Notes under the pieces: model-generated | The model's database searches: none | What the model was told of the DNA's origin: nothing | Seen by the model: the letters and a program-made list of their open reading frames with translations, nothing else | Program-made: the position numbers and the translations under genes | In this document: piece after piece, positions 17,537 through 26,918 of the stretch | How the letters are laid out: every line of letters begins with the position of its first letter | Position numbering within the stretch: position 1 is the first letter of the stretch | Assembly: GCA_934163035.1 (NCBI GenBank) | Contig: CAKPJX010000008.1 | Location: 1 to 54,282 of the forward strand | Reading direction: 5' to 3' | Source: an uncultured Bacilli bacterium | Lineage (GTDB): Bacteria > Bacillota_I > Bacilli_A > RF39 > UBA660 | Length of the DNA stretch: 54,282 nucleotides

Positions 17537-20500
17537 TTAATCATAATTAGCAGTAACAACTGCTCTAAATCCATAATAGTTATTACCAGAACTATCCGTC
17601 CTAAAAACAATTTTTATATAATTGCCAGGAACAGTTAAGGTCTTAGTGGCCTTAGTTGTACCACCAATTTTACCGCCAATAGGACTAGTACTAGTACTAC
17701 CATATATATAAATCCAATCATAATTAGTACTCTCCGTCTGATAAGTAATTTTAACAGTTAAAGACGTTGCTCCTTCAAATGTATATTCACCATAAACTTT
17801 AGAAGCAATATTATTAGGATATGGATCATGTTCTGATTCAAAGATCTTTTGCTCTTTTTTCTCAACCACAACATTACTAATTACAGCATCACCATTAGGC
17901 ATCGTAAAGCTTGAGCCCGTTATAGTTTCTCCATTCAAGTCAAATGAAATTATCCTATATAAGCCTGATTTTGAAATTACAGTAACAGTCTCACCAGGTG
18001 AAGCCGCTATCGGAGAAGTTCCTATATCACTATTTCCTTTGACTATAATTTTTACAGTAACAATATTGTTAATTAAAGCTACACCATTAGGCATTGTAAA
18101 GCTTGAACCTGTAATTGTTTCACCATTCAAGTCAAATGAAATTATTTTAGATGTTCCTGATTTAGAAACCAAGTTAATAGTCTCACCAGCAGAAGCAACC
18201 GTAGGAGAAGCTTTTATATCACTATTTCCTTCGATAATAACTTTCAAAGCTACAATATTATTTATTAAAACATCGCCTTCAGGCATCGTAAAGCTTGAAC
18301 CAGTAATTGTCTCACCATTCAAGTCGAATGAAATTATCTTAGATGATCCAGATATTGAGAGTAAATTAATAGTTTCACCAGGTAAAGCCGCTCCAGGAGA
18401 AGCTTTTATATCATCATCACCTTCAATAATAACTTTTTTAGCCAAGCTCTCCAATACATATGGATTACTAGATGTACCATTACCAGCATAAACCATCAAA
18501 CCATTCTTAAGTGATACGCTTGGATTAATGTATTTAGATGTTGTAGAAGGAGAAGTATTTGAAGAACCATAATATAAATAACTTCCTTCAGTATATGAAG
18601 ATGGCGAAATAGTCCATAAACCATGAGTAGAAAAATACCAACCAGTGCTACCAGCTAAAACAATTTCATCTTTAGTAAGTAAACCAACAGGATAAGTAAG
18701 CTTCCCATTACCAATTTTATCACTAACAGTAAATTTATCATTATTGTTGATACAATTCACACCAGGAGTATTAAGTCGATTACTGCTCTTAAATTTAAGT
18801 GATGAGGAAACATCTTTATCTTTATCAAATGCATCAGTTGAAGATAACTCTCTGTCATTACACCAAACTGTATCTTCTAAATAATCACTATATTTTACTA
18901 AATTACTACTATACCAATTATCAACCTTAGACTTTGCCGATGAATCATTATCATTAAGATGTAAAGTATTATAAATATCTGTAATACCTTTTCCACTAGT
19001 TAATGGCCAATAATATGAGTACTCAGAACTAGCATAGTAAATATAATTTACCGTTGAACAGGATGACTGATTATCTGTACAAAAATAGTGATGATTAGAA
19101 GAAATATTACTTCTATCAGTAGCCCAATCTATCCAATGAGAAGAAATCGAATCAACAAGTGTATACATACCAGTGGATTCATCATAAGTAACATCATTAC
19201 CATACTTATATGTATATTGATCTGTAACTGCATTAGCGTACAACGATTCATACGTCTCTCCACTTGTCAAAGGAATATAGGAAGCAGCATTCATGGCACG
19301 CTTAGCAGGATCAGCAAAATAAACAGTTGAACAAGCACTATCAGAAGATAAACAAGAATATGGATAATCATTTGTTAAATTTACTGAAGGATTATATATT
19401 AAACTAATATGATTATTCTCAGTTGTATCATTCAAGGTATAATTACCAGTTGTACTATCGTAACTGATACTTTTTCCATATAACCATCTTATATTATTAG
19501 CTCTTGTTTTAGCATCTTCTAAATTTTCACCATTATGAAGAACATAAACATCAATTTCTCCAGTATCAACTACAGAAGCAACATAACGTATATCTGAACA
19601 AGAGGTAGCTTTACTGCTACTGCAAGTATATTTACCAACAATATTTTTATTTAACAAATTAGCATAATATTTTGAAGGGTTTACAAGTGTATACTTTCCC
19701 GTACTACTGTCATAAGTAAACGTTGAACTAGCATAAAATTTATTAGAGCCAAATGCTGTTGAAGCAATGCTTTCCCTATAATTGGCAACTCCAGCAGCGT
19801 AGAACCAACCATAAAAAAGAGTCTTAATAGTTTTGCCATTTAAGCTATACCATGTATCATTCATTTGTTTACTTGAATTTTCATACCTTTCACCATACAT
19901 ATAACCAACATCCACTATAGAATTAGATTTCTCATTAAAAGTTGAAGTTAAAGTAGTAGATGAAGAATCATCACAAGCACCAGTACTACTATTAGGGACT
20001 CCATTCCAAACTAGTTTTACTCCACCAGTTTCAGTAGTTCTAACTATTTTCCAACAGTATCCAGCATATTTAACATTATTATTAGTAACAGCCCCTCTAT
20101 AATAATGAATTGGAAATTCATCATCTTTAGTAGATGCCATCGTATAAACACCTTTTCCATTTGTATCAGATGCAGCTTTAGAAAAATCAATTCCTGTATC
20201 AGAAGTAGCATACGTACTTTTAATATTATCAAGAACAGCTTGACTTTCAATGATATCATTTAAAGTTTGAGGTGTATAAACAGTACCATCCATACTTTTA
20301 CTTATTGAAAGTTTTGACCAAGTACCTTTTATTACAACATCATCTTCCGGCATTAAAAAGTTATTACTATTAATCATAGTAACATTCTTATTAGATACTA
20401 ATTCCCAACCTCTAAACTGATAACCATTACAAACCAAATTATCAGCTATTTTAACCGTATCAAAAACAGAATAATGAGTACTACTAGGAAGAGATGTACT

Positions 20501-21667
20501 AATATTACATCCATCAGGAGTATTACTAATATAACTAACTTTATAATCATCCGCAACAACAGGTGTTTTTTCACTCAAAACATCTTCAACTATTTCGCCA
20601 ACAGCCGATTTAACTTTAATACTTTTATTAATAGGAAATAAACCACCAGTAGCAAGCTTATCACTATTTAAACTCATCTCATAAGATATTTTAACTTTAT
20701 TTCCACTAACCAAATTATTCAAATTAATTGATACCTTTTTTCCAGTAGAATCAGTATCTAAAGAAACCCCACCATAAGTAGCCTTCAAACTATCAAGATT
20801 ATCCAAACTAAAATTATCAGTATCTATATAATCATCAATTGTAAAATTTTCATAATTAAACTGCATATCAGCAGCATTAACCAAAGCACTATTTAAAGTA
20901 TCATCTGTAGCATTAAATTGACTATCGCTAACATCTTTTACTTTATCAGGCACAAAAGATCCCATATCATATGATATAGCATTTATTGTTAAATTAGAAT
21001 ACTTACTCTTCAAATAATTATATTGAGCCTTTTCATTAGGCATATCTTTATTAGGAAGAGCATTAGTTAAAAATATTACAACAAGCTTATTTTGATCAGT
21101 CTGTTGATAATTACTCAAAGCCTCATCAATGCCTTGAAATCCCTTATAATAACTAGATCCACTCGCCATAGCTAAATCATTTATTCCAGATGTAATAACT
21201 GTCTTATCACTAGTAAAATCACTTACAAGACTATAAGTAGAATTAAAACTTAAAAGTGCTATTCTTGATGAAGAACCATCTTTCAAAATACTATCAGAAA
21301 ACTTATTTAAATCAGACTTCATAGTATTAAATTGTTCATCACTTAAAGAATTAGATGTATTAACAACTAAAAGTAAATCAATATTTTTAGCTTTAATCAT
21401 AGCTTTAGTATCAATATTATAAGTAACTTTAACTTTTCCCTTTGTCAACCAATTAGCTGATTTTTTTATTTTCCAAGAACCTTGTTCTCTATTTTCATAA
21501 TTAACTTTTTCTGATAAAATTTCTATACTTTCTGTAGCAGTAAGTGCTGCTAAAGAAACTGATATTAAAGAGATTAGGATTGTCATTGCAAGAAAAAAAG
21601 CACCACATAAAAATAGTAACTTCTTTTTTTTACTATCATCTATATTAAGACTTCTCAACATTTGCAT
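17537..21667 (-). CDS. Giant vWA-domain adhesin, probable pilus tip protein
   Basis: About 1376 aa, first gene of the pilus operon. Signal region about 14-40, then a von Willebrand A-type domain (about 90-290) with a degenerate MIDAS (VVNTSNS for DxSxS). Further beta domains and one InlB-like repeat follow. A large Tyr/Ser/Cys-rich central region (about 480-1090) contains three Cys-pair repeats. Three 64-residue near-identical repeats come next, then a CUB-like C-terminal domain (about 1270-1376: DWIYIYG, PGNYIKIVFRTDSSG). No LPxTG or membrane tail is present, so cell retention must come from another pilin or non-covalent binding. The longest ORF adds 26 residues, but GAGGTG 5 nt before ATG 21667 marks the start. 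vWA proteins at the head of pilus operons are commonly tip adhesins. Confidence 0.88.
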   Translation of the reverse strand: MQMLRSLNIDDSKKKKLLFLCGAFFLAMTILISLISVSLAALTATESIEILSEKVNYENREQGSWKIKKSANWLTKGKVKVTYNIDTKAMIKAKNIDLLLVVNTSNSLSDEQFNTMKSDLNKFSDSILKDGSSSRIALLSFNSTYSLVSDFTSDKTVITSGINDLAMASGSSYYKGFQGIDEALSNYQQTDQNKLVVIFLTNALPNKDMPNEKAQYNYLKSKYSNLTINAISYDMGSFVPDKVKDVSDSQFNATDDTLNSALVNAADMQFNYENFTIDDYIDTDNFSLDNLDSLKATYGGVSLDTDSTGKKVSINLNNLVSGNKVKISYEMSLNSDKLATGGLFPINKSIKVKSAVGEIVEDVLSEKTPVVADDYKVSYISNTPDGCNISTSLPSSTHYSVFDTVKIADNLVCNGYQFRGWELVSNKNVTMINSNNFLMPEDDVVIKGTWSKLSISKSMDGTVYTPQTLNDIIESQAVLDNIKSTYATSDTGIDFSKAASDTNGKGVYTMASTKDDEFPIHYYRGAVTNNNVKYAGYCWKIVRTTETGGVKLVWNGVPNSSTGACDDSSSTTLTSTFNEKSNSIVDVGYMYGERYENSSKQMNDTWYSLNGKTIKTLFYGWFYAAGVANYRESIASTAFGSNKFYASSTFTYDSSTGKYTLVNPSKYYANLLNKNIVGKYTCSSSKATSCSDIRYVASVVDTGEIDVYVLHNGENLEDAKTRANNIRWLYGKSISYDSTTGNYTLNDTTENNHISLIYNPSVNLTNDYPYSCLSSDSACSTVYFADPAKRAMNAASYIPLTSGETYESLYANAVTDQYTYKYGNDVTYDESTGMYTLVDSISSHWIDWATDRSNISSNHHYFCTDNQSSCSTVNYIYYASSEYSYYWPLTSGKGITDIYNTLHLNDNDSSAKSKVDNWYSSNLVKYSDYLEDTVWCNDRELSSTDAFDKDKDVSSSLKFKSSNRLNTPGVNCINNNDKFTVSDKIGNGKLTYPVGLLTKDEIVLAGSTGWYFSTHGLWTISPSSYTEGSYLYYGSSNTSPSTTSKYINPSVSLKNGLMVYAGNGTSSNPYVLESLAKKVIIEGDDDIKASPGAALPGETINLLSISGSSKIISFDLNGETITGSSFTMPEGDVLINNIVALKVIIEGNSDIKASPTVASAGETINLVSKSGTSKIISFDLNGETITGSSFTMPNGVALINNIVTVKIIVKGNSDIGTSPIAASPGETVTVISKSGLYRIISFDLNGETITGSSFTMPNGDAVISNVVVEKKEQKIFESEHDPYPNNIASKVYGEYTFEGATSLTVKITYQTESTNYDWIYIYGSTSTSPIGGKIGGTTKATKTLTVPGNYIKIVFRTDSSGNNYYGFRAVVTANYD
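17861..18436 (-). repeat. Three tandem 192-bp repeats inside the adhesin gene
   Basis: Units at about 18436-18245, 18244-18053 and 18052-17861 encode 64 residues each. Each carries IISFDLNGETITGSSFTMP, identical in all three. The spacing is exactly 192 bp, read from the repeated CCATTCAAGT at 17931, 18123 and 18315. High DNA identity points to recent duplication and possible unit-number variation. Confidence 0.92.
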
Positions 21668-21703
21668 AATATCACCTCGTCTCGCCATTCTATCATTAAT
21701 ATA

Positions 21704-21732
21704 AGTATAAACTACTAATATATAAAATGCAA
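21704..21732 (-). promoter_or_regulatory. Promoter of the pilus operon
   Basis: On the minus strand TTGCAT (21732-21727), 17 nt, TATACT (21709-21704), about 37 nt before the adhesin ATG. No other promoter-like element is obvious before the downstream genes, which overlap or abut, so one transcript probably runs to 12194. Confidence 0.65.
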
Positions 21733-21775
21733 TAGAAAAAGCCATTTTGAGCCTTATCTCAGGAAATTAGCACAT

Positions 21776-21814
21776 AAAAAAAAAGAAGATTTTTAATTAT
21801 TTTTATCTTCTTTT
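21776..21814 (-). terminator. Terminator of clpB
   Basis: AAAGAAGAT and ATCTTCTTT form the stem around an AT-rich 14-base loop, followed by a long T run on the minus strand. The stem overlaps the last codons of clpB. Confidence 0.75.
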
Positions 21815-23910
21815 TTACTTATAATAAATGTATCTTTATAGTCTATTAAAATATTATCCCCTACTTTAATATCACCACTTATAATTAATTTAGCTAAATC
21901 AGTTTCTATTATTCTACTAACTAATCTTTTTAATGGTCTAGCCCCATAATTAATATCATATCCTTCATTAATTAATTCTTCTCTTGCTGAATTTGTTAAT
22001 TCTATATGTATATTAATATCTGTTAATCTATCTTCTAGTTCTTTAATTATTTTGTCTAGTATTTCATTAATAGCTTCTCTTGATAATGGATTGAATACAA
22101 TTATTTCATCAATTCTGTTGATAAATTCTGGTCTAAAGTAAGTTCTAACATCATCCATTACTTTATCAGTATTACCATCTAATATATGATCACTTCCTAA
22201 ATTAGAAGTCATTATAATAATTGTGTTTTTAAAGTCAACTGTTCTACCATTAGAATCAGTAATTCTACCATCATCTAGTATTTGTAAAAGTAAATTAAGT
22301 ACTTCCGGATGAGCCTTTTCTACTTCATCAAATAAAACTATACTATATGGATTTCTTCTTACAGCTTCTGTTAATTGACCACCCTCTTCATATCCTACAT
22401 ATCCTGGAGGAGAACCAATTAATCTAGAAACACTAAATTTCTCCATATATTCACTCATGTCAATTCTAACCATATGACGAGCATCATCAAATAATTCATA
22501 TGCTAGTGTTCTAGCAACCTCTGTTTTACCAACACCAGTTGGACCTAAAAACATAAAACTAGCAATAGGTTTATTAGGATCTTTAATTCCACTACGTGAC
22601 TTAATAACTGCATCACTAACTAAACGTAAAGCCTCATCTTGTCCCTTAACACGCTTTTTCATATTATCAAATAATTTTAACAATTTTTCCTTTTCACTAC
22701 TAACTAGTTTAGAAACAGGAATATTAGTCCATTTAGCTATTATTTTAGCAATATCATCCTCTGTAACAGTATCACTTAAGATTTTATTTTTCTCAACATT
22801 ATTTAACTCTTCCAATTCTTTTTCAAGTCTTGGAATCTCACCATGTCTTAAGATAGCAGCTCTTTCCAAATCATATTTATTCTCAGCTTGATCAAGTTCA
22901 AATTTAGCTTGCTCTATCTCCTTCTTCTTAGATTTAATATCATCATTTAAATTCTTCTCTTTATTCCAAGCCTCAGTCAATTCACTTTCTTTAGCTTTTA
23001 ATTTAACTAATTCTTGCTCTATATCATTTAATCTCTTCTTAGATATTTCATCTTTTTCTTTTCTAATAGCTTGTTTTTCTATCTCTAATCGCATTATTTT
23101 ATGAGTTAATGTATCAAGTTCAAATGGAACAGAATCCATCTGTACACGAATAGTAGCACAAGCTTCATCTATTAAATCTATTGCTTTATCAGGTAAATAT
23201 CTATCTGTTATATATCTATTAGATAAAACAGCTGCTGAAATTAAAGCCTTATCTTGAATAGTAACACCATGATGAATTTCAAATCTTTCTTTCAAACCTC
23301 TAAGTATAGTAATTGTATCAATTACATTAGGTTCTTCTACCTTAATCTTTTGAAAACGTCTCTCTAACGCTCCATCTTTTTCAATATATTTTCTATATTC
23401 ATTTAAAGTAGTAGCTCCAATTACATGAATTTCACCACGTGCAAGCATCGGTTTTAAAATATTTGAAGTATCCATAGCTCCATCAGTTCTACCAGTACCA
23501 ACAATAGTATGAATCTCATCTATAAACATAATGATCTCACCATTACTTTTTGCCACTGTATTTAAAACATTCTTTAAACGTTCCTCAAATTCACCTCTGT
23601 ATTTAGCACCAGCTACTAAAGCAGCCATATCAAGTTCCCATATAGTTTTATTTTTTAAACTACTTGGTACGTCGCCTTTAACTATTCTTAAAGCAAGTCC
23701 CTCAACAATAGCCGTTTTACCAACACCTGGCTCACCTATAAGAACTGGATTGTTTTTTGTCTTTCTAGATAAAACCCTTGTAATACTTCTTATTTCTTCA
23801 TCTCTTCCAATTACTGGATCTATTTTTCCTTTTTTAACGTCTTCAATAATATTACGACCATATTTTTCTAATACATTTTCTTCTTTTTCTTCTTGTGGAT
23901 AACCATACAT
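21793..23910 (-). CDS. clpB: ClpB disaggregase, short form lacking the N domain
   Basis: Hsp100 AAA+ disaggregase that works with DnaK to extract aggregated proteins. Both ATPase domains are intact: D1 Walker A GEPGVGKT (59-66) and Walker B IIMFIDEIHT; D2 Walker A GPTGVGKT, Walker B SIVLFDEVEKAHP and the EFINRIDEI sensor region. The long coiled-coil M domain between D1 and D2 identifies ClpB rather than ClpC/ClpA. The usual roughly 150-residue N-terminal Clp_N domain is absent: D1 begins almost at the start (705 aa against about 860). GTG 23919 lies against the ribosome site; ATG 23910, 8 nt after GAGGGG, is the start. It has its own consensus promoter, CIRCE and terminator. Confidence 0.95.
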   Translation of the reverse strand: MYGYPQEEKEENVLEKYGRNIIEDVKKGKIDPVIGRDEEIRSITRVLSRKTKNNPVLIGEPGVGKTAIVEGLALRIVKGDVPSSLKNKTIWELDMAALVAGAKYRGEFEERLKNVLNTVAKSNGEIIMFIDEIHTIVGTGRTDGAMDTSNILKPMLARGEIHVIGATTLNEYRKYIEKDGALERRFQKIKVEEPNVIDTITILRGLKERFEIHHGVTIQDKALISAAVLSNRYITDRYLPDKAIDLIDEACATIRVQMDSVPFELDTLTHKIMRLEIEKQAIRKEKDEISKKRLNDIEQELVKLKAKESELTEAWNKEKNLNDDIKSKKKEIEQAKFELDQAENKYDLERAAILRHGEIPRLEKELEELNNVEKNKILSDTVTEDDIAKIIAKWTNIPVSKLVSSEKEKLLKLFDNMKKRVKGQDEALRLVSDAVIKSRSGIKDPNKPIASFMFLGPTGVGKTEVARTLAYELFDDARHMVRIDMSEYMEKFSVSRLIGSPPGYVGYEEGGQLTEAVRRNPYSIVLFDEVEKAHPEVLNLLLQILDDGRITDSNGRTVDFKNTIIIMTSNLGSDHILDGNTDKVMDDVRTYFRPEFINRIDEIIVFNPLSREAINEILDKIIKELEDRLTDINIHIELTNSAREELINEGYDINYGARPLKRLVSRIIETDLAKLIISGDIKVGDNILIDYKDTFIISKKEDKNN

Positions 23911-23933
23911 ATATATCACCCCTCTCAGTATTA

Positions 23934-23962
23934 ATTATACGCAAAATATTAGCACTTGTCAA
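23934..23962 (-). promoter_or_regulatory. Consensus sigma-A promoter of clpB
   Basis: TTGACA (23962-23957), 17 nt, TATAAT (23939-23934) on the minus strand: both boxes match consensus. The -35 lies in the CIRCE spacer. Confidence 0.92.
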
Positions 23963-23975
23963 TATAGAGTGCTAA
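23949..23975. promoter_or_regulatory. CIRCE operator (HrcA site) upstream of clpB
   Basis: TTAGCACTT, 9 nt, GAGTGCTAA: one base from the canonical CIRCE. It overlaps the clpB -35 box, so HrcA binding should repress and heat should induce. Confidence 0.95.
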
Positions 23976-24008
23976 TATTTTTAAATAAATCAAAATAAGT
24001 AAAGAAGT

Positions 24009-24821
24009 TTAACTAACAACTTCCTTCTTTCTATTTACATTATCAATTATTTTATAAATGATACAAGTAACAATACCAATTATAAAAGTAACAATGCCAC
24101 AAACAATCATCTGATCAAAACTAAAATCAACATTATATAAACCATTCTTAGTAATATAATTTACCACAAGTTTAGCTATAACAATCATAATACCAATAAA
24201 TATTGCACTTAAAATAGTAGTAGTTCCCAAATATTTTAACCATTTATATAATGATTTTTCTAGTAAAGCCATCAAAATTAAAATAATAATTATTAAAATA
24301 GACACAATTACTTTAAACTTAACAGATAATAAAAAGTTATACAATTTAATTAATTTCTTCTGTGACTCTGGAACAGAATCACTAACTTTCTTTACAGTCT
24401 CTTTATAACTATCTTCTAATTTTTTATATGAGTCAGATTGCAACAATTCTTCAACTTTATCCATAGGAACTGAAAATCCAATTTCTTCTTCCAATCTACT
24501 CTTATTTTCTCTAATAAAAGCAAGAAGATCATCACCCATGTCAATACCATCCAAAGAAGAAGTATCAACTACCCCATCCAATGTTTTATTAATATAGTCA
24601 TCAATAAATTTATTTGCTTCTTCACTTTCCAATACTTCTTTGATCTTGGACTCATCATCTAAATCACTAGTTAACTCAGAAGACAACTTTTCTTTAACAA
24701 TGCTACCAAGAAAAGCTTCACTAAAAAAGTTTTTAAGTGAAAAGCTAAATACTAGCATAAAAACTAAACTAAATAAAATTAAGTTTAATAAACCAAAAAT
24801 AATCTTTTTCAAAATCTTCAT
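24009..24821 (-). CDS. Membrane protein of unknown function, 270 aa
   Basis: One N-terminal helix (about 6-30) is followed by an acidic, helical, probably extracytoplasmic region of about 130 residues (rich in Glu, Asp, Ser, Lys). Three more hydrophobic segments (about 165-190, 200-225, 235-258) and a charged tail end the protein. No domain is recognised. The longest ORF begins at ATG 24836, which is part of the GAGGAG site; ATG 24821 follows it at 8 nt and is preferred. It lies upstream of clpB but the clpB promoter and CIRCE stand between them, so it is probably a separate unit. Confidence 0.72.
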   Translation of the reverse strand: MKILKKIIFGLLNLILFSLVFMLVFSFSLKNFFSEAFLGSIVKEKLSSELTSDLDDESKIKEVLESEEANKFIDDYINKTLDGVVDTSSLDGIDMGDDLLAFIRENKSRLEEEIGFSVPMDKVEELLQSDSYKKLEDSYKETVKKVSDSVPESQKKLIKLYNFLLSVKFKVIVSILIIIILILMALLEKSLYKWLKYLGTTTILSAIFIGIMIVIAKLVVNYITKNGLYNVDFSFDQMIVCGIVTFIIGIVTCIIYKIIDNVNRKKEVVS

Positions 24822-24893
24822 AATTATTCTCCTCATAAAGATTATAGCAAAAAAGAAAATTTAAATACAGTTTAAGTTAAAAATTTTATTACT

Positions 24894-25352
24894 CTAATTG
24901 CCTTTTCTCTTTCTAAATTGTTTACTAGAACTAGAATTCTTTTCACTATAATATTTTTGAACATCACTCATATTTATAACTCTTCCTTCATCAATCAATG
25001 CAGCTGCCTCATCATCTAATTTAGCACACATAACAGTAGAAAAACTCTTTTGTAGTACATAAGATAAATCACCATACCTTACACATAAACATGGATAAAT
25101 ACCATTTTCAAGTCTAGTCATACCAGGATTAACTTCATCAACATAATATTGAAAAACGCCCAAATAAAGTGTCTTTAAACGTCTAGCATTATATGAATCA
25201 AGCTTATTAAGACGAAAAACCTCTTCACTATCATCCATATATCCACATCTATTATCACTAATCATACTATATCTACTCATGATATCATTTAAACTATCTA
25301 AATAACTATCTTGAACTACTGCTATTAATGATTCTTCCCATTCTTGTAACAT
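24894..25352 (-). CDS. Protein of unknown function, 152 aa
   Basis: Soluble, mixed alpha/beta protein with four to five Cys in the middle (RCGY, YPCLCV, VMCAK) and a Ser-rich, basic C-terminal tail (SSSSKQFRKRKGN). No family is recognised. ATG follows AAAGGAAG. It lies between the FAD/Rieske oxidoreductase and a membrane protein, about 90 bp from the former, possibly in the same transcript. Confidence 0.7.
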   Translation of the reverse strand: MLQEWEESLIAVVQDSYLDSLNDIMSRYSMISDNRCGYMDDSEEVFRLNKLDSYNARRLKTLYLGVFQYYVDEVNPGMTRLENGIYPCLCVRYGDLSYVLQKSFSTVMCAKLDDEAAALIDEGRVINMSDVQKYYSEKNSSSSKQFRKRKGN

Positions 25353-25443
25353 AATATCTTCCTTTCAATAAAATAATGTTTAATATTTATTATAATATCA
25401 CATTTATATTTATGCAAAGAAAATATTAAATAACACAAAAAAA

Positions 25444-26841
25444 TTATTTTTTATACCTTATATTATAATTACTAGGTCCATCAATACATCTCCCATCAAT
25501 ACTAAATCTAGAACCATGACAAGGGCAATCCCAAGTATTATCAATTTTATTTAAAACTAAAAAGCACCCTAAATGTGGGCATCTAGCATATACCCTATGT
25601 TTATTATAAGTGTATACGTGCTTACCATCTATCTTTTCTAATTTACAATATTTATTTTTATTAGTAATCATAGTAGTAACATAAGCAAGCACATTACTAG
25701 ATAAAGCTTTAAAATAATTTAATATTTTTCCTAAATTAATACTTCGTCTAGGATCAAATAACTCTTTATATAAATTATCTCTTCCTAATAGAAGATCACG
25801 AATAATACTTCCCGCAATAACTCCATTAGTCATACCCCAAGTATTATAACCTGTTGCTAGAAAAAAGTTTTTAGAAACTTCTCCTATAAAAGGTAAATGA
25901 TCCCCAGTCATTATATCCATATTAGTCCATGAATATAATGAATTATCGCTAATATTTTTATAGATTTTATTACATATATTATGAGACTCATATAAATATA
26001 TTTTATAAATATCATCCCCACTCTTATGATACCTAAGTGACATAACATTCCTATCGACATTAATAGCACTAAAATCTAAAAAATTATCCACTTTCAAAGC
26101 AGATACATATGACTTTTCTAACCAAACTTTTCCTATCATAAAAAATGGAAAAATAAAGTATGGATAATGACTAGCTAATACTATCTTTTTTGCTTTAATA
26201 GTATATCTATCAGTCATACACATATAATAGTTATCACACTTACTAATTTTTAATATTCTACTATTTTCATATATATCTATCTTCTTAGAAATTATCTTTT
26301 TTAAAGAATATAAATACTTTAAAGGATGAAAAACATAAGTATCATCAACATATATATTGTATTTATTATTACTACCATCTGGCAATGAAATGTCCTCATA
26401 AACTTTAGCCCCAAAACTTTCTAATAATTTTTTCTCATCTCTTAAATCACTAATCTTAGATGAATTAGTAAATACATATGAACTACATTTTATAAAGTCA
26501 CATGCTATATCTTCTTTTTTTATTATATTGCTAATTGTTTTAATAGCTTCTTTCTGTGATTTAAAATATAGTCTAGAAGCACTTAGTCCAACATACTTTT
26601 TTATTTTAGAATAAACATTTTCTTGTAAATAAGTTATTTTACCAGTCGTTCTAGAAGTAACTCCTTCTCCTATTAAATTAGCTTCTACTAAAGCAGTCTT
26701 TAAGCCACTATCTAAAAGACTATAAGCACAACTAATTCCTGTAATTCCTCCACCTATTATTAAAACATCTAGTTCTAGATCTTTATCAAGTTCTTTATAA
26801 TTTTCTTTTTTTAAATCATCCAACCAAATACTTTTACTCAT
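25444..26841 (-). CDS. FAD-dependent oxidoreductase with C-terminal Rieske domain
   Basis: 465 aa. A DAO/glycine-oxidase-type FAD domain begins with DVLIIGGGITGISCAY (about 25-40), with the GKITYLQ loop of this group. The C-terminal 60 residues form a Rieske [2Fe-2S] domain with CPHLGC and CPCHGS as the paired Cys-x-His and Cys-x-x-His ligands. This FAD-Rieske fusion is widespread in Bacilli and clostridia (YhfW type), and its substrate is unknown. ATG follows GGTGA. It lies downstream of the cotJ operon, separated by a terminator, so a link to spore formation is only positional. Confidence 0.9.
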   Translation of the reverse strand: MSKSIWLDDLKKENYKELDKDLELDVLIIGGGITGISCAYSLLDSGLKTALVEANLIGEGVTSRTTGKITYLQENVYSKIKKYVGLSASRLYFKSQKEAIKTISNIIKKEDIACDFIKCSSYVFTNSSKISDLRDEKKLLESFGAKVYEDISLPDGSNNKYNIYVDDTYVFHPLKYLYSLKKIISKKIDIYENSRILKISKCDNYYMCMTDRYTIKAKKIVLASHYPYFIFPFFMIGKVWLEKSYVSALKVDNFLDFSAINVDRNVMSLRYHKSGDDIYKIYLYESHNICNKIYKNISDNSLYSWTNMDIMTGDHLPFIGEVSKNFFLATGYNTWGMTNGVIAGSIIRDLLLGRDNLYKELFDPRRSINLGKILNYFKALSSNVLAYVTTMITNKNKYCKLEKIDGKHVYTYNKHRVYARCPHLGCFLVLNKIDNTWDCPCHGSRFSIDGRCIDGPSNYNIRYKK

Positions 26842-26884
26842 TTAAATCACCAGTATTAGTATTTGTATTATTAAAAAAATAATG

Positions 26885-26913
26885 CAAAAAAAAGATTAGC
26901 GAGTACTAATCTT
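26885..26913 (-). terminator. Terminator of the cotJ operon
   Basis: AAGATTAG, a six-base loop, CTAATCTT, then a run of T on the minus strand, right after cotJC. Confidence 0.9.
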
Positions 26914-26918
26914 AAAAT

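Noticed and set aside
21668..21745. N-terminal extension of the pilus adhesin from ATG 21745
   Set aside because: It would place the start next to the -35/-10 boxes at 21704-21732 with no ribosome site; ATG 21667 has GAGGTG at 5 nt.
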